22,436 nt of DNA from Deltaproteobacteria bacterium (GTDB taxonomy: Bacteria > Myxococcota_A > UBA9042 > DTJE01): assembly GCA_016784945.1 (NCBI GenBank), contig JADHTP010000017.1:1-22436 (forward strand). Direction: 5' to 3'. The position numbers and the translations under genes were made by a program. The number at the start of each line of letters is the position of its first letter. Position 1 is the first letter of the stretch. Shown here piece after piece: positions 8,285-18,451 of this stretch. The notes below the pieces were generated by a model. The model ran no database searches. It was not told where the DNA came from and worked only from the letters and a program-made list of their open reading frames with translations.

Positions 8285-8313
8285 TTTGTAGCACAATGAG
8301 GAACCTGCGTCCA
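8285..8313 (-). promoter_or_regulatory. Candidate panD promoter
   Basis: On the minus strand, TGGACG (8313-8308) is followed after 17 nt by TACAAA (8290-8285). Each matches the sigma70 consensus at four of six positions. It would start transcription about 28 nt upstream of the panD ATG, leaving room for the GGGAGG site. Confidence 0.3.
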
Positions 8314-8332
8314 TGTCAGGCCTGCGCTTCCC

Positions 8333-8377
8333 CAGGGCAAACGCATCAAAATGTTGAAACAGAAGCTACGCACGACC
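8333..8377 (+). repeat. 45-bp dispersed repeat, truncated copy
   Basis: It starts CAGGGCAAACGCATC and ends ACGCACGACC. It is the exact reverse complement of 12870-12914 over all 45 bases. This copy lacks the second arm (the opposite GATGCGTTTGCCCTG) that the other copy has. It lies between divergent panD and the lipoprotein gene, five bases before a candidate -35. Confidence 0.9.
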
Positions 8378-8381
8378 GATA

Positions 8382-8410
8382 TTGCCTTTACTGGGCTGCT
8401 TTGATAGGAT
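8382..8410 (+). promoter_or_regulatory. Candidate promoter for the 8467 lipoprotein gene
   Basis: TTGCCT (8382-8387) and TAGGAT (8405-8410) are separated by exactly 17 nt. This would place the transcript start about 50 nt upstream of the chosen ATG. The local region is AT-rich compared with the coding sequence. Confidence 0.45.
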
Positions 8411-8466
8411 TCTCCGATCTTTATTCGTATGGCTGAGTTGTGAAAGTCCTTGATTCGGGGTGCAAA

Positions 8467-10449
8467 ATGAGAACCCTCCGTCGCCTGATCCTGGTTCCCG
8501 CCGTGTGTCTGCTAGCCTGGTCCTGTGGGGGGGGCAGCACCCCGGGGACGGGTGACTCCGGGATGGACCTCGGGACGCCTGATTCCATCTTCTATGACCA
8601 GGGGGGCGATCCAGTCGGCGACCGGCCGGGCGATGGCCTGTGCACCGAAGGATACAAGCTCGACTTCGCCCTGGAAGTGGGCGACGACGACAAGCCCTGC
8701 AAGGGACAGCAGGTCTGCAACATCGTCCTGTCCTACACGGAAGGCCGGGACCTGGACGTGATGCTGTCGGAATGCGGCGCCCCCGTGAGCGGCGCCGGGG
8801 TCACCTTCGAGAAACAGAGCGATATCAATGACCTGGGCCAACTGGCCGCGCCGCTGGTCTACACGGGCGCCTCGGGCATCGGCTCCAACAACATCAAGAA
8901 CACGAAGACCGCCACCGGTCAGTTCCAGGTGAAGGTCTGCGTGGACGGCGCCCCCGAGATCGACTGCATCTACTACAACATCGCCATCACGCCCAAGGGC
9001 GTGGTCCCCCTGTCCGTGGGCTTCGGCGACTACAAGGGCGCCTACCCGCTCATCGACGTGGCCCGCGTCTACCTGTTCAAGCAGGACGGCAACGGAAAGC
9101 CCACCTGCGACGGCATGTCCATCGACAACCTGCCCACGGCCACGGTAGTCTCGCCCACGGTGAGCATCACCCAGACCGCCCAGTTCCCCCAGCTGCCCAA
9201 CCTGGAGGCTGAAAAGACCCAGAACTACACGGTGGTGGGCCTCGCCCAGGCCGGCGAAGGCCCCGTCCAGGCCCACGGGTGCGAGGACGGCTCCACCACC
9301 GGCAAGACCACCAAGGTGGAATGGGGCGGCAAGACTTACGTGGAACTGGACCTCGTGGACATCCCGCCAAAGATCGTGGGCTCCTACGACATCAACAACA
9401 CCTTCGACCTGGTGAGCGGGCTGCCCCCCCAGGTGGCCACGGTGGTCTACACCATCACCGGCTTCTTCGAGAATCCCGGCGCCCAGATCATGCTGCTTAT
9501 CTGTCAGGCCGGCGGGACCACCCTCGAAGACTTCTGCGGGTACCTGTTCAACGACCCCAACAACCCCGACATCAATGACATGTCCACCACGGGCGACATC
9601 GTCTTCCAGATCATCAACGCCCTGCTCATCGGGATCCTGGAAAGCTACTGTCCCTTCGACGACCCCACGCAATGCAGCACGATCTACTGGTCGGCCAGCG
9701 ACGTGAGCGACATCCTGACCAAGTTCCAGATCCTGTCCACCTTCACCTTCAACAAGGAGCCGGACGAAACGGGGTACCTGCCCGCCTCCGCCTGCAAAGA
9801 GGTCTGGCACACCCTGCGCATCCGGTGGACCCTGGGCCTGGACTGTCCGCCCTCGGATGACAACTGCGGCTGGAAGAACCTGTCCTTCAACGCCATTCCC
9901 GGCATCGAAGAGACGGTGAGCGCCAACTTCGAGGCCCACCTCATCGAGAACAGCAAGCTGGACATCACCCCCCATACCCTGAATCTGAAGTACGGGGCCC
10001 TGGTGAACTTCGCCATCGAGAAGCTGCTTCTCCCGCAGGTCTTCGGCGACGGGTCGGATGGCCTGCCCGCGGTGGACTCCTACGAGGCCCTCATCGGGTC
10101 GCTCCTGGCCGGCAAGGCCTGTCTGCAGACCAACGACTGCTGCTACGTGTTCGCGGAAAATCTCACGAACCAGACATTCGGCTTGACCCTGAACCTGGTG
10201 GAGGGTGCCTGCGAGGCCCTCATGACGGTGGGCGCCACGTACCTGCGGGACATGCTCCTGGGCCTGGACGCCCAGTCCGACAACTTCACCATCGGCACCA
10301 AGGTGCCCTGCCAGTTGTACGACACCAACAAGGACATGAACTTCGACGGGTTCGGCAAGAAGACCGATCCCTGTGTCTGGGACGCCCAGCTGGTGGTGGG
10401 CGGTGCATCCTACCCGCCCGACGGAACCTTCTGGGGCACGGCCAAGTAA
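8467..10449 (+). CDS. Large surface lipoprotein of unknown function (660 aa)
   Basis: ATG at 8467 gives MRTLRRL, a hydrophobic segment, and a lipobox-like LLAWSC (Cys near residue 20). A GTG 27 nt earlier would add residues ahead of the signal and has no better SD. After the Cys comes a Gly/Asp/Pro-rich tether (about residues 21-60), typical of deltaproteobacterial or myxobacterial surface lipoproteins. The rest looks strand-rich: about 65-170 Ig-like with paired Cys, about 180-310 likewise, and a later helical region (IVFQIINALLIGILESYC). Many cysteines and Asn/Thr-rich turns suggest an exported, disulfide-bonded protein. No catalytic motif or known family was recognised. It has its own promoter and a gap of about 100 bp to the next gene, so it may be monocistronic. 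Confidence 0.8.
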   Translation: MRTLRRLILVPAVCLLAWSCGGGSTPGTGDSGMDLGTPDSIFYDQGGDPVGDRPGDGLCTEGYKLDFALEVGDDDKPCKGQQVCNIVLSYTEGRDLDVMLSECGAPVSGAGVTFEKQSDINDLGQLAAPLVYTGASGIGSNNIKNTKTATGQFQVKVCVDGAPEIDCIYYNIAITPKGVVPLSVGFGDYKGAYPLIDVARVYLFKQDGNGKPTCDGMSIDNLPTATVVSPTVSITQTAQFPQLPNLEAEKTQNYTVVGLAQAGEGPVQAHGCEDGSTTGKTTKVEWGGKTYVELDLVDIPPKIVGSYDINNTFDLVSGLPPQVATVVYTITGFFENPGAQIMLLICQAGGTTLEDFCGYLFNDPNNPDINDMSTTGDIVFQIINALLIGILESYCPFDDPTQCSTIYWSASDVSDILTKFQILSTFTFNKEPDETGYLPASACKEVWHTLRIRWTLGLDCPPSDDNCGWKNLSFNAIPGIEETVSANFEAHLIENSKLDITPHTLNLKYGALVNFAIEKLLLPQVFGDGSDGLPAVDSYEALIGSLLAGKACLQTNDCCYVFAENLTNQTFGLTLNLVEGACEALMTVGATYLRDMLLGLDAQSDNFTIGTKVPCQLYDTNKDMNFDGFGKKTDPCVWDAQLVVGGASYPPDGTFWGTAK

Positions 10450-10553
10450 GGGCAACGGGTTTGTCCGGCGAGCCTTCCAGTCAGAACTTTCGAACGACAC
10501 TGCGGGTGAAAAGCGCCCGGCGGGCCCCACGCATTGCGCAGTTGAACGCCCCC

Positions 10554-11525
10554 ATGCGACTGGGTGTCCTGACCAATCCGGCGGCCCGGCACAACTACCG
10601 GTTCCCCTTCACCCACCGCCGGCTGAGGCACAAACTGGAGTCCGCGGCGAACGCCGTGGCCACCGCCGACAAGACCCAGATCGCGGACGCCATCCGGCAC
10701 CTCCTGGTGGAGCGTGAGGTCAACGTGCTGGCCATCAACGGGGGCGACGGCACCATCCATCTGGCCATCAACCAGATCGTGGCCCAGTTCGGGCGGGAAG
10801 TGGACGCGGGCCGGGCCCGGTTTCCCACGCTGCTCCTACTCAACGGCGGCACCTACAACATGGCCAGCCGGGCCATGAGAACCAAGGACGACCCCGTGAG
10901 CACCCTGGCCCGGTTCCTGGAACGGTACCGGGAGAGCCGCCTGGCAGACGTCCACACCCGAAAACTGGGGCTGCTGGAGATCCGGAGGGCGGGCGAGGCG
11001 CCCATGCTGGGCATGGTGTTCGGCTCGGAGGTCATCGCCAATGCCCTGGACCTTTGCGACCGGCTGGGATCGGGTTACTTCGGGCTGGCCAGACTCCTGA
11101 TGAAGGGGGCAGTGGGCTACGTGGTCAAGTCTGATTTCTTTCAGTCCAACGCGTGGCGGCTGAAACCCACGGATTCCCGGACCCGGGTGGACGACCGGGA
11201 GTGTAGGGACGTGACGGGGGCCGTGGCCTCCACCATCGATCTGAAGCTGGCCAGGGGGATGGTCTGGGCACTCACCACGTCCGCCGAGGCCCGCAGTTTC
11301 CACGTGAAGCTGGTGCGTGCCAAGACGCCGGGTGAGGTGGTCCGGCTACTGCCTTACCTGTTGTGGGAGTTCCAGCACCCCATGGCCCCGAGCTTCCCCG
11401 ACGCCCGACACCTCCTGACGTCGGGCCGCTTCACCGTGGACGGTGAACTCTATGATCATTCCGGTGCCCTGGAAGTGGCCCTGAGTCCCCATGGATTCGA
11501 AGTGGTGGCCGGAGAAAGCCTTTGA
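10554..11525 (+). CDS. Diacylglycerol-kinase-family lipid kinase (323 aa)
   Basis: The product probably phosphorylates a lipid hydroxyl (diacylglycerol, sphingoid base or similar) with ATP at the inner membrane. The catalytic domain starts at RLGVLTNPAARHN. The nucleotide-binding signature is GGDGT at residues 63-67, followed by LLLLNGGTYNMAS, the second glycine motif in the GGTxNxxA form. The C-terminal half resembles the beta-sandwich domain, including FTVDGELY, the usual xxDGE motif. The start is uncertain. ATG at 10554 fits the domain edge but lacks an SD. GTG 10506 and TTG 10461, the latter with AAGGG upstream, would add 16 or 31 basic residues. Its stop overlaps the next gene's TTG by 4 nt, implying coupling. 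The exact lipid cannot be told. Confidence 0.85.
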   Translation: MRLGVLTNPAARHNYRFPFTHRRLRHKLESAANAVATADKTQIADAIRHLLVEREVNVLAINGGDGTIHLAINQIVAQFGREVDAGRARFPTLLLLNGGTYNMASRAMRTKDDPVSTLARFLERYRESRLADVHTRKLGLLEIRRAGEAPMLGMVFGSEVIANALDLCDRLGSGYFGLARLLMKGAVGYVVKSDFFQSNAWRLKPTDSRTRVDDRECRDVTGAVASTIDLKLARGMVWALTTSAEARSFHVKLVRAKTPGEVVRLLPYLLWEFQHPMAPSFPDARHLLTSGRFTVDGELYDHSGALEVALSPHGFEVVAGESL

Positions 11526-12808
11526 CCGGGGTGAACCCTTTGCCCGAACCCCGTCACACCCAGGTGAATCTGCCACAGGAGCCGGGGTTCCTTGGGGCCC
11601 GGTACGTGGTGGACACCCTTCGCCGTGCGGGGCACGAGTCGTGGATCGTGGGCGGGGCGGTTCGGGACATGGTCATGGGGCTGAGTCCCGAGGAATTCGA
11701 CATCGCCACATCCGCCACGCCCGAAGCCGTGATGAAGCTGTTCAGGAGAACGGTTCCCGTGGGGGTCCGGTTCGGCGTGGTAAGGGTCCTGGAAAGGAAT
11801 CAGGAGTACGAGGTCGCCACCTTCCGGGCCGATGGGGGCTACTCCGACGGCCGCCGTCCCGACGCCGTGCGGTTCACGAACCTCGAAGAGGACGTGAGTC
11901 GACGCGACTTCACCATGAACGGGCTGGCCCTGGACCCCGGGACCGGGGACGTGACGGACCTGGTGGGTGGATTGGCCGACATCGCATCGGGCACCATCCG
12001 GGCCATAGGGGACGCGGCCCTCCGCTTCGGCGAGGATCACCTCAGGCCCCTGCGAGCCCTGCGTTTCGCCGCGCAGACCGGGTTCGAGGTGGAAGAGGCC
12101 ACCCTGGTGGCCGTCCGGGCGGGGGCCGGTGAGATCGGTTCGGTCAGTGTGGAAAGAATCCGCGACGAGCTGGAAAAGATACTGAACAGCCGACGGCCCG
12201 GCCGGGGCCTGCGACTGGCCCGCGACACGGGCGTGCTTCGCGAGGTGCTTCCGGAACTGGCGGGCACCGACGAGGCCACTGCCGCGGACGACATCCTGGA
12301 TGCCCTGGTGGGGTCATCGGTGGACACCCTCTGGTCTGCCCTGTTCAGGCCCCTGGGTCCGACCGGGGCCGCCGCCGCCATGGACCGGCTCCACCACAGT
12401 CGTCGAATGGCCCAGGCCGTGGAAGGCATCCTGGAATCCACAGTGGCGATCCGGACCCTTCCACAAGAAGACGAGGCCGCGGAGAAACGCACACTGCGGT
12501 CCCCCTGGGCCAAGGCGGGGCTGGCCGTGGAAGAGGCCCGGCTGCGGGTGACCGGTGACGACCGGGCCTGCATCGTGTACGCCTCGGGGAAGCTGTCGGA
12601 ATGGACCCCTTCGGACCTGTTTCCCGACCGGCTGGTCACCGGCGAGGACGCCCTGGAAGCCGGCATCCTCGGAGGTCCCGCTGTGGGGGACGCCCTGACC
12701 GCCGTGGAAGACGAGCAGTTGCGGGGAAACATCCGTAGCCGGGAGCAGGCCCTGGCGTTCCTGGCCAACCTGCGCCAGGTAGAAAATGACGCCGTGTCAG
12801 ACGACTGA
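11522..12808 (+). CDS. CCA tRNA nucleotidyltransferase / poly(A) polymerase family (428 aa)
   Basis: This is a class II nucleotidyltransferase that adds or repairs the tRNA 3' CCA end, or adds A-tails. TTG 11522 is chosen because GGAG lies 7 nt upstream and it overlaps the lipid-kinase stop (TTGA). Motifs visible: GGAVRD from residue 44; EEFDIATSATPE, the catalytic DxD site here reading E58-F-D60; the RRDFTMNGLAL motif; and LRPLRALRFAAQTGFEVE. The C-terminal GEDALEAGILGGPAVGDAL matches the tail common in CCA-adding enzymes, favouring that role over PcnB. There is no HD phosphohydrolase motif. The Glu in place of the first catalytic Asp is unusual. Confidence 0.88.
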   Translation: MTGVNPLPEPRHTQVNLPQEPGFLGARYVVDTLRRAGHESWIVGGAVRDMVMGLSPEEFDIATSATPEAVMKLFRRTVPVGVRFGVVRVLERNQEYEVATFRADGGYSDGRRPDAVRFTNLEEDVSRRDFTMNGLALDPGTGDVTDLVGGLADIASGTIRAIGDAALRFGEDHLRPLRALRFAAQTGFEVEEATLVAVRAGAGEIGSVSVERIRDELEKILNSRRPGRGLRLARDTGVLREVLPELAGTDEATAADDILDALVGSSVDTLWSALFRPLGPTGAAAAMDRLHHSRRMAQAVEGILESTVAIRTLPQEDEAAEKRTLRSPWAKAGLAVEEARLRVTGDDRACIVYASGKLSEWTPSDLFPDRLVTGEDALEAGILGGPAVGDALTAVEDEQLRGNIRSREQALAFLANLRQVENDAVSDD

Positions 12809-12846
12809 CTATCCACGATCTGCGATCGACAGGTGCTTTCTGCCAT

Positions 12847-12914
12847 CAGGGCAAACGCATCTAATTCGTGGTCGTGCGTAGCTTCTGTTTCAACATTTTG
12901 ATGCGTTTGCCCTG
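12847..12914. repeat. 68-bp element with 15-bp perfect terminal inverted repeats
   Basis: CAGGGCAAACGCATC (12847-12861) is the exact inverse of GATGCGTTTGCCCTG (12900-12914), with 38 bp between. Positions 12870-12914 recur in inverse orientation at 8333-8377. It lies between the CCA-enzyme stop and the dnaG promoter. It could fold as a long-stem hairpin and serve as a boundary between the two transcription units. The short size, terminal inverted repeats and lack of coding fit a MITE- or REP-like element. Confidence 0.9.
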
Positions 12915-12933
12915 CCTCTGCCATACTCTACTG

Positions 12934-12962
12934 TTGATTTACCACCTGTCTTCCCCTAATAT
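12934..12962 (+). promoter_or_regulatory. Sigma70-type promoter of the dnaG-rpoD operon
   Basis: TTGATT (12934-12939), a 17-nt spacer and TAATAT (12957-12962) make the best promoter match in the window. The start of transcription would be near 12969, leaving a short leader of about 25 nt before the TTG codon with its GGAG site. The housekeeping sigma gene is thus probably transcribed from a housekeeping promoter. Confidence 0.65.
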
Positions 12963-12993
12963 ATGCTGCCTTTTTCTACGGGCGGGAGTCGTC

Positions 12994-14864
12994 TTGGCTG
13001 GTTACGATCGAGAACTCATCCAGGAAATCGTGGATCGGGTCAGCCTGAAGGATGTGGTGCAGGAATACGTGACCCTCCAGAAATCCGGACGGGAATACAA
13101 GGGTCTGTGTCCGTTCCACCAGGAGAAGACGCCCTCGTTCCACGTCATCGAGAACAAGAACTTCTTCTACTGCTTCGGCTGCCAGGCCGGTGGCGATGCG
13201 GTGAAGTTCCTCCAGCTGGCGGCGGGCCTTACGAGGGGCGACGCCGTCCGGCGGCTCGCGCAGAAGGCCGGCATGGAGCTGCCCCAGGAGGGACCAGCGG
13301 ACCCCCGGGCCGAGGCGGCCGAAAAGAAACGCGCCGACCTGCTTCACGCCAACCAGGTGGCCCTGGAGGTGTTTCGCGCGAACCTGAACGGACCGGACGG
13401 CGACGGAGCCAGGGCCTACCTCGAGGAACGGAGCATTTCCGCGGACCTCGTCGAGCGGTACGGGCTGGGGTACGGCGGCAGTCGGAAGGGGCACCTGGTC
13501 AGGGAACTGGAAAAACGCAAGGTGTCGCCCCGCCAGGCCGAAGAGGCCGGCCTCCTGTCCCGATCGAAATTCGGCGGTTCCGGCTGGTACGAGCGCTTCC
13601 ACGGCCGACTGCTGTTCCCCGTTTACAACCTGGATGGCGCCGTAACGGCCTTTTCAGGGAGGCTGGTACCCCCCATGGAAGATGGCCCGAAGTACCTGAA
13701 CAGCCCCGAGACACCGGTCTTCCAGAAGAGCGAAATGGTCTTCGGCCTGTTGCAGGCCCGGGCGACCATCCGGAAGCAGAAGCGGTCCGTGATGGTGGAA
13801 GGGAACTTCGACGTGCTGGCCATGGCGGCCGCAGGGCTGGAAAACGTGGTGGCCCCGCTGGGCACCTCCTTGACTAGATCCCAGGTACATCGGCTCAAGC
13901 GGTTTGCTGCCGACACGGTCCTGGTCTTTGACGGCGACGAGGCGGGACGGAAGGCGTCAAGGAAGGCCGTGGGACTCCTGGTGGAGGCGGAAATGGAGGG
14001 CCACGTGGCCCTGATGCCACCCGGCGAAGACCCCGATTCCCTGTTGCGGACCTCGGGAAAGGCCTCCATGGAAAAGATGCTGTCCTCGGCGAAGCCCATG
14101 ATCCGCTACCTGGTGGAGTCCCTCGTGGAGGTCCACGGACGGTCCCCCCATGGCATCAGAAAGGTGATCGAGGAGGCCAAGGGCGTGTTCTCGCTGGACC
14201 GGGACCCCATCCGGTTCGGCCTGTACCGCGAGGAACTGGGACGAATCCTGGGAATCGACGTGCGGGAACTCAAGAGACTGTTGAGGGACCCCGGGACCAC
14301 CCGGGAGGAATCGAAGGATTCCGAGCCCTGCCCCGCCGCGGAAAAGACACTCCTGGAATTGATGATGCTGTTCCCCAGTTTGATCAAACGGTTCCTGCAG
14401 GAAGGGGATCCGAACTGGGTGACCCAGGCGGAGGCAAGGGACGTTCTGGGCGACCTCGTGACGGGCAGCCGGGGCGGTGAAGAGGATCCCGCGGAGGCCA
14501 TCGTGTCCGGGGCCGACTCCGGTGGGCCGCTGCGGGCCTCCCTCATCGAGGTCTTCAAACGCCCGGAGACCTATGACGAGGACCAGGTGGACGGCACGTT
14601 CACGGAGGCCCTGGCCGAAGTGGAGAGGCTGGCCCTGAGCCGTCAGCGCCGGGAACTGGAACAAAGGCTCCAGGCCGCCGAAGACGACGGCCAACGGGAC
14701 GACGTGGACCATATCGCCGCCGAGATCAGTGGACTGAACCGACGCATGCGCGGCCTCGAAAGGGAGGTCGTGCGGCAGAAGACCGGCCAGAAGGAAAACA
14801 ACCTGGCGGGTGTCCAGGCCATCACGGACACCCGTGGAACCCATGGTATCGCCGAGGTAGCTGA

Positions 14865-14868
<4 letters not shown>
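12994..14868 (+). CDS. dnaG: DNA primase (624 aa)
   Basis: The product makes RNA primers at the replication fork with DnaB. TTG at 12994 is the likely start: GGAG lies five nt before it and MAGYDRELIQEIVDRVSL matches the family N-terminus. Codons further upstream run into the promoter and repeat. The CHC2 zinc site is complete: Cys39, His42, Cys59, Cys62 (CPFHQEKTPSF, then YCFGCQAGGD). The Toprim catalytic core shows E269 in VEGNFDV and D313/D315 in VFDGDEAGR. The C-terminal third is charged and helical, as expected for the DnaB-binding region, and ends in a coil (about 540-600). The length is normal. Its stop overlaps rpoD (ATGA), the classical macromolecular-synthesis arrangement but without rpsU. 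Confidence 0.97.
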
Positions 14869-16592
<1,724 letters not shown>

Positions 16593-16594
16593 GC

Positions 16595-16609
16595 GGTCGG
16601 CAGCCGACC
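16595..16609 (+). other. Hairpin in the rpoD-folC gap
   Basis: GGTCGG-CAG-CCGACC is a perfect 6-bp stem three bases after the rpoD stop. No T-run follows, so it may be an attenuator or an mRNA 3'-stabilising or processing structure rather than a full terminator. It lies 18 bases before the folC ATG, which lacks a clear SD. Confidence 0.4.
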
Positions 16610-16627
16610 GACGGCTGATGGCTTCCC

Positions 16628-17896
16628 ATGGACGACACCCTCAAGCTCGATTTTCTGGACGGCATGCAGAAGTCCGGCATTGTGCCGGGCCTGGAACGCA
16701 TCGTCCCCCTCCTGGAACGACTGGGCAACCCACAGGACAATTTCCGCTCCGTGCTCATCACGGGGACCAACGGTAAAGGCTCCACGGCGGCGTTCCTGGA
16801 GTCCATCCTGCGGTCCGCGGGCCACCGCACAGGCCTGTTCACGTCACCCCACCTGGTGGACGTGCGGGAACGGATACGGGTGGACGGCGACGTGCTGACC
16901 ACGGATCGGTTCCGTGAGATCGGCCTCGAGGTCCGCAGGGCGCTGGAAACCCCCGGGTCAGGTGCGCCCACCACCTACTTCGAGACCCTGACGGCCCTGG
17001 GATTTCTGGCCTTCGCCCGAGAAGGGGTGGAGGTGGCCGTGGTAGAGGTGGGCATGGGGGGTCGGTTCGACTCCACCAATGCCCTGAACCCGGACGTGAG
17101 CGTGTTGACCAACGTGAGTCTGGACCACCAGCGGTTCCTTGGGGACCGGGTCAGGGACATCGCAAAGGAAAAGATCGGGGTGGCCCGCCAGGGACGCCCG
17201 TTCATCACCGGCGTGGACCCCGAGGTCTTCGACGCCGTGGTGGGGCCCGGCCTGGAACGGGTGAGAGCGCCTGCAAGGCGGCTGGGCCTGGATTTCCAGG
17301 TAACGCGGGTGGACGGAGCCATCCACTGGCGGGGACTGAGACGGGTCCTGGACCAGGCGCCCCTGTCCCTGAAGGGCACCTTCCAGGCGGACAATGCCGC
17401 CATGGCCCTGGCCGCGGCCGAGGCCCTGGAAGACCTGGGCCTTACCGTGGGCGAGGACGCCATGCGCAAGGGGATCAGGACCACGTGGTGGCCGGGACGT
17501 TTCCAGGTCGTGGGCGAACGGCCCGCCATGATCCTGGACGGGTGTCACAATCCCGGGGCCGCGGACCGCCTGGTGGAGACTCTGGACGCCTATCCCCAGA
17601 ATCGTCCCCTGGTCCTGGTCCACGGGAGCAAGCCCTTGAAGGACTACCGGGCCGTCCTGTCCCGGATCCTGTCCCGGGTGGACCACTGCATCGAGACCTC
17701 CGGCGAGGGTCTGGAAGACGCGGGCGTGCTGGCGGAAGCAGCCCGGGAAACCGCCGCCTGCGAGGTGGAGACCATGTCCGACCTGGACCGGGCTCTTTCC
17801 ACCGCCAGGGAGCGGGCCGGCAACGGGGGCACCATGCTGGTCACGGGATCCCTGCACCTGGTGGGCGCAGCCCTGCGTGAACTCCGCGTGCTATAA
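16628..17896 (+). CDS. folC: Dihydrofolate synthase / folylpolyglutamate synthase (422 aa)
   Basis: The product joins glutamate to dihydropteroate and extends folate with further glutamates, using ATP, in the cytoplasm. It belongs to the Mur-ligase fold. The P-loop is GTNGKGS starting at residue 46, preceded by the family-typical SGIVPGLERIVPLLERLGNPQ. Also present are TSPHLVDVRERIRVDG (omega-loop region), EVGMGGRFDSTNAL (the metal-site Glu region), TNVSLDHQRFLG, and LDGCHNP in the C-terminal domain. The length is typical. ATG at 16628 has no strong SD, so translation may depend on read-through from rpoD 35 nt upstream. Bacterial folC may be mono- or bifunctional; sequence alone does not decide. 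Confidence 0.95.
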   Translation: MDDTLKLDFLDGMQKSGIVPGLERIVPLLERLGNPQDNFRSVLITGTNGKGSTAAFLESILRSAGHRTGLFTSPHLVDVRERIRVDGDVLTTDRFREIGLEVRRALETPGSGAPTTYFETLTALGFLAFAREGVEVAVVEVGMGGRFDSTNALNPDVSVLTNVSLDHQRFLGDRVRDIAKEKIGVARQGRPFITGVDPEVFDAVVGPGLERVRAPARRLGLDFQVTRVDGAIHWRGLRRVLDQAPLSLKGTFQADNAAMALAAAEALEDLGLTVGEDAMRKGIRTTWWPGRFQVVGERPAMILDGCHNPGAADRLVETLDAYPQNRPLVLVHGSKPLKDYRAVLSRILSRVDHCIETSGEGLEDAGVLAEAARETAACEVETMSDLDRALSTARERAGNGGTMLVTGSLHLVGAALRELRVL

Positions 17897-17904
17897 CCGA
17901 ATCC

Positions 17905-18417
17905 ATGGCGACGATCCTCATGGTGGTGGCGTCCCGGGACTTCAGGGATGAAGAGTATTCCGAGCCCAGGGGCCTCTTCGAGGCGGCCGGGTACACGGTG
18001 GTCACGGCCTCCAGCGGCACCGGTCCGGTCAAGGGCGCCCTGGGATCGTGGGTCCCGGTGGACCGGCCCCTGGCCGGGTGCCGGGCCGTGGACTTCGACG
18101 CCGTGGTGTTCGTGGGCGGGTACGGGGCCCTGGAGTACGCGGACAGCAACACCGCACATCGGCTCTGCCGGGAGACCCTGGATCGGCGACGGGTCCTGGC
18201 CGCCCTGTGCGTGGCCCCGGTCATACTGGCCCGGGCCGGCGTCCTGGAGAACCGGCGGGCCACCTGCTTCCCTGATCAGAATGACGCCCTTGAATCCCTG
18301 GGCGCCGTACTGACCGGAGAGGCCGTCACCGTGGACGGGCGGATCGTCACCGCGGACGGCCCCCTGCACGCCCGGGAGTTCGCGCAAGCCGTGCTCGCGG
18401 CACTGGGCCGGTTGTAG
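17905..18417 (+). CDS. DJ-1/PfpI (ThiJ) superfamily protein (170 aa)
   Basis: This is a small alpha/beta protein with the nucleophile-elbow cysteine Cys102 in LAALCVAPVILARAGVL, and the conserved Glu17 in FRDEEYSEPRGLFEAAG that pairs with it. A His or Asp third residue is not evident. A GGYGALEYA turn precedes the elbow. Members act as cysteine-dependent hydrolases, glyoxalases or stress chaperones; the specific reaction cannot be assigned. It starts 8 nt after the folC stop, so it is probably co-transcribed as the last gene of the dnaG operon. A strong hairpin follows its stop. The length fits the short PfpI/YajL type. Confidence 0.88.
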   Translation: MATILMVVASRDFRDEEYSEPRGLFEAAGYTVVTASSGTGPVKGALGSWVPVDRPLAGCRAVDFDAVVFVGGYGALEYADSNTAHRLCRETLDRRRVLAALCVAPVILARAGVLENRRATCFPDQNDALESLGAVLTGEAVTVDGRIVTADGPLHAREFAQAVLAALGRL

Positions 18418-18418
18418 A

Positions 18419-18438
18419 GGATGGACACCTGTCCATCC
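18419..18438 (+). terminator. Hairpin after the DJ-1/PfpI gene
   Basis: GGATGGACA-CC-TGTCCATCC has nine complementary bases per arm (about eight pairs with a 4-nt loop) immediately after the stop codon. No U-run follows (CCTCCGTGCC), so it may act as a Rho-dependent or 3'-stabilising structure closing the dnaG operon. Confidence 0.45.
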
Positions 18439-18451
18439 CTCCGTGCCATAA

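Noticed and set aside
8252..8314. Longer PanD start with a 21-residue N-terminal extension
   Set aside because: The proenzyme family begins just before the KIHRATV segment. ATG 8251 has the SD, and the extension has none.
8512..10530. A long open frame of about 670 codons on the minus strand opposite the 660-residue lipoprotein gene
   Set aside because: It is an antisense shadow caused by high GC3. It lacks a signal peptide, domain or SD, and its composition is His/Gly/Val-rich, typical of shadow frames.
12868..12993. Upstream extension of DnaG by 42 residues
   Set aside because: It would begin inside the repeat element and include the promoter. TTG 12994 has a good SD and matches the family N-terminus.
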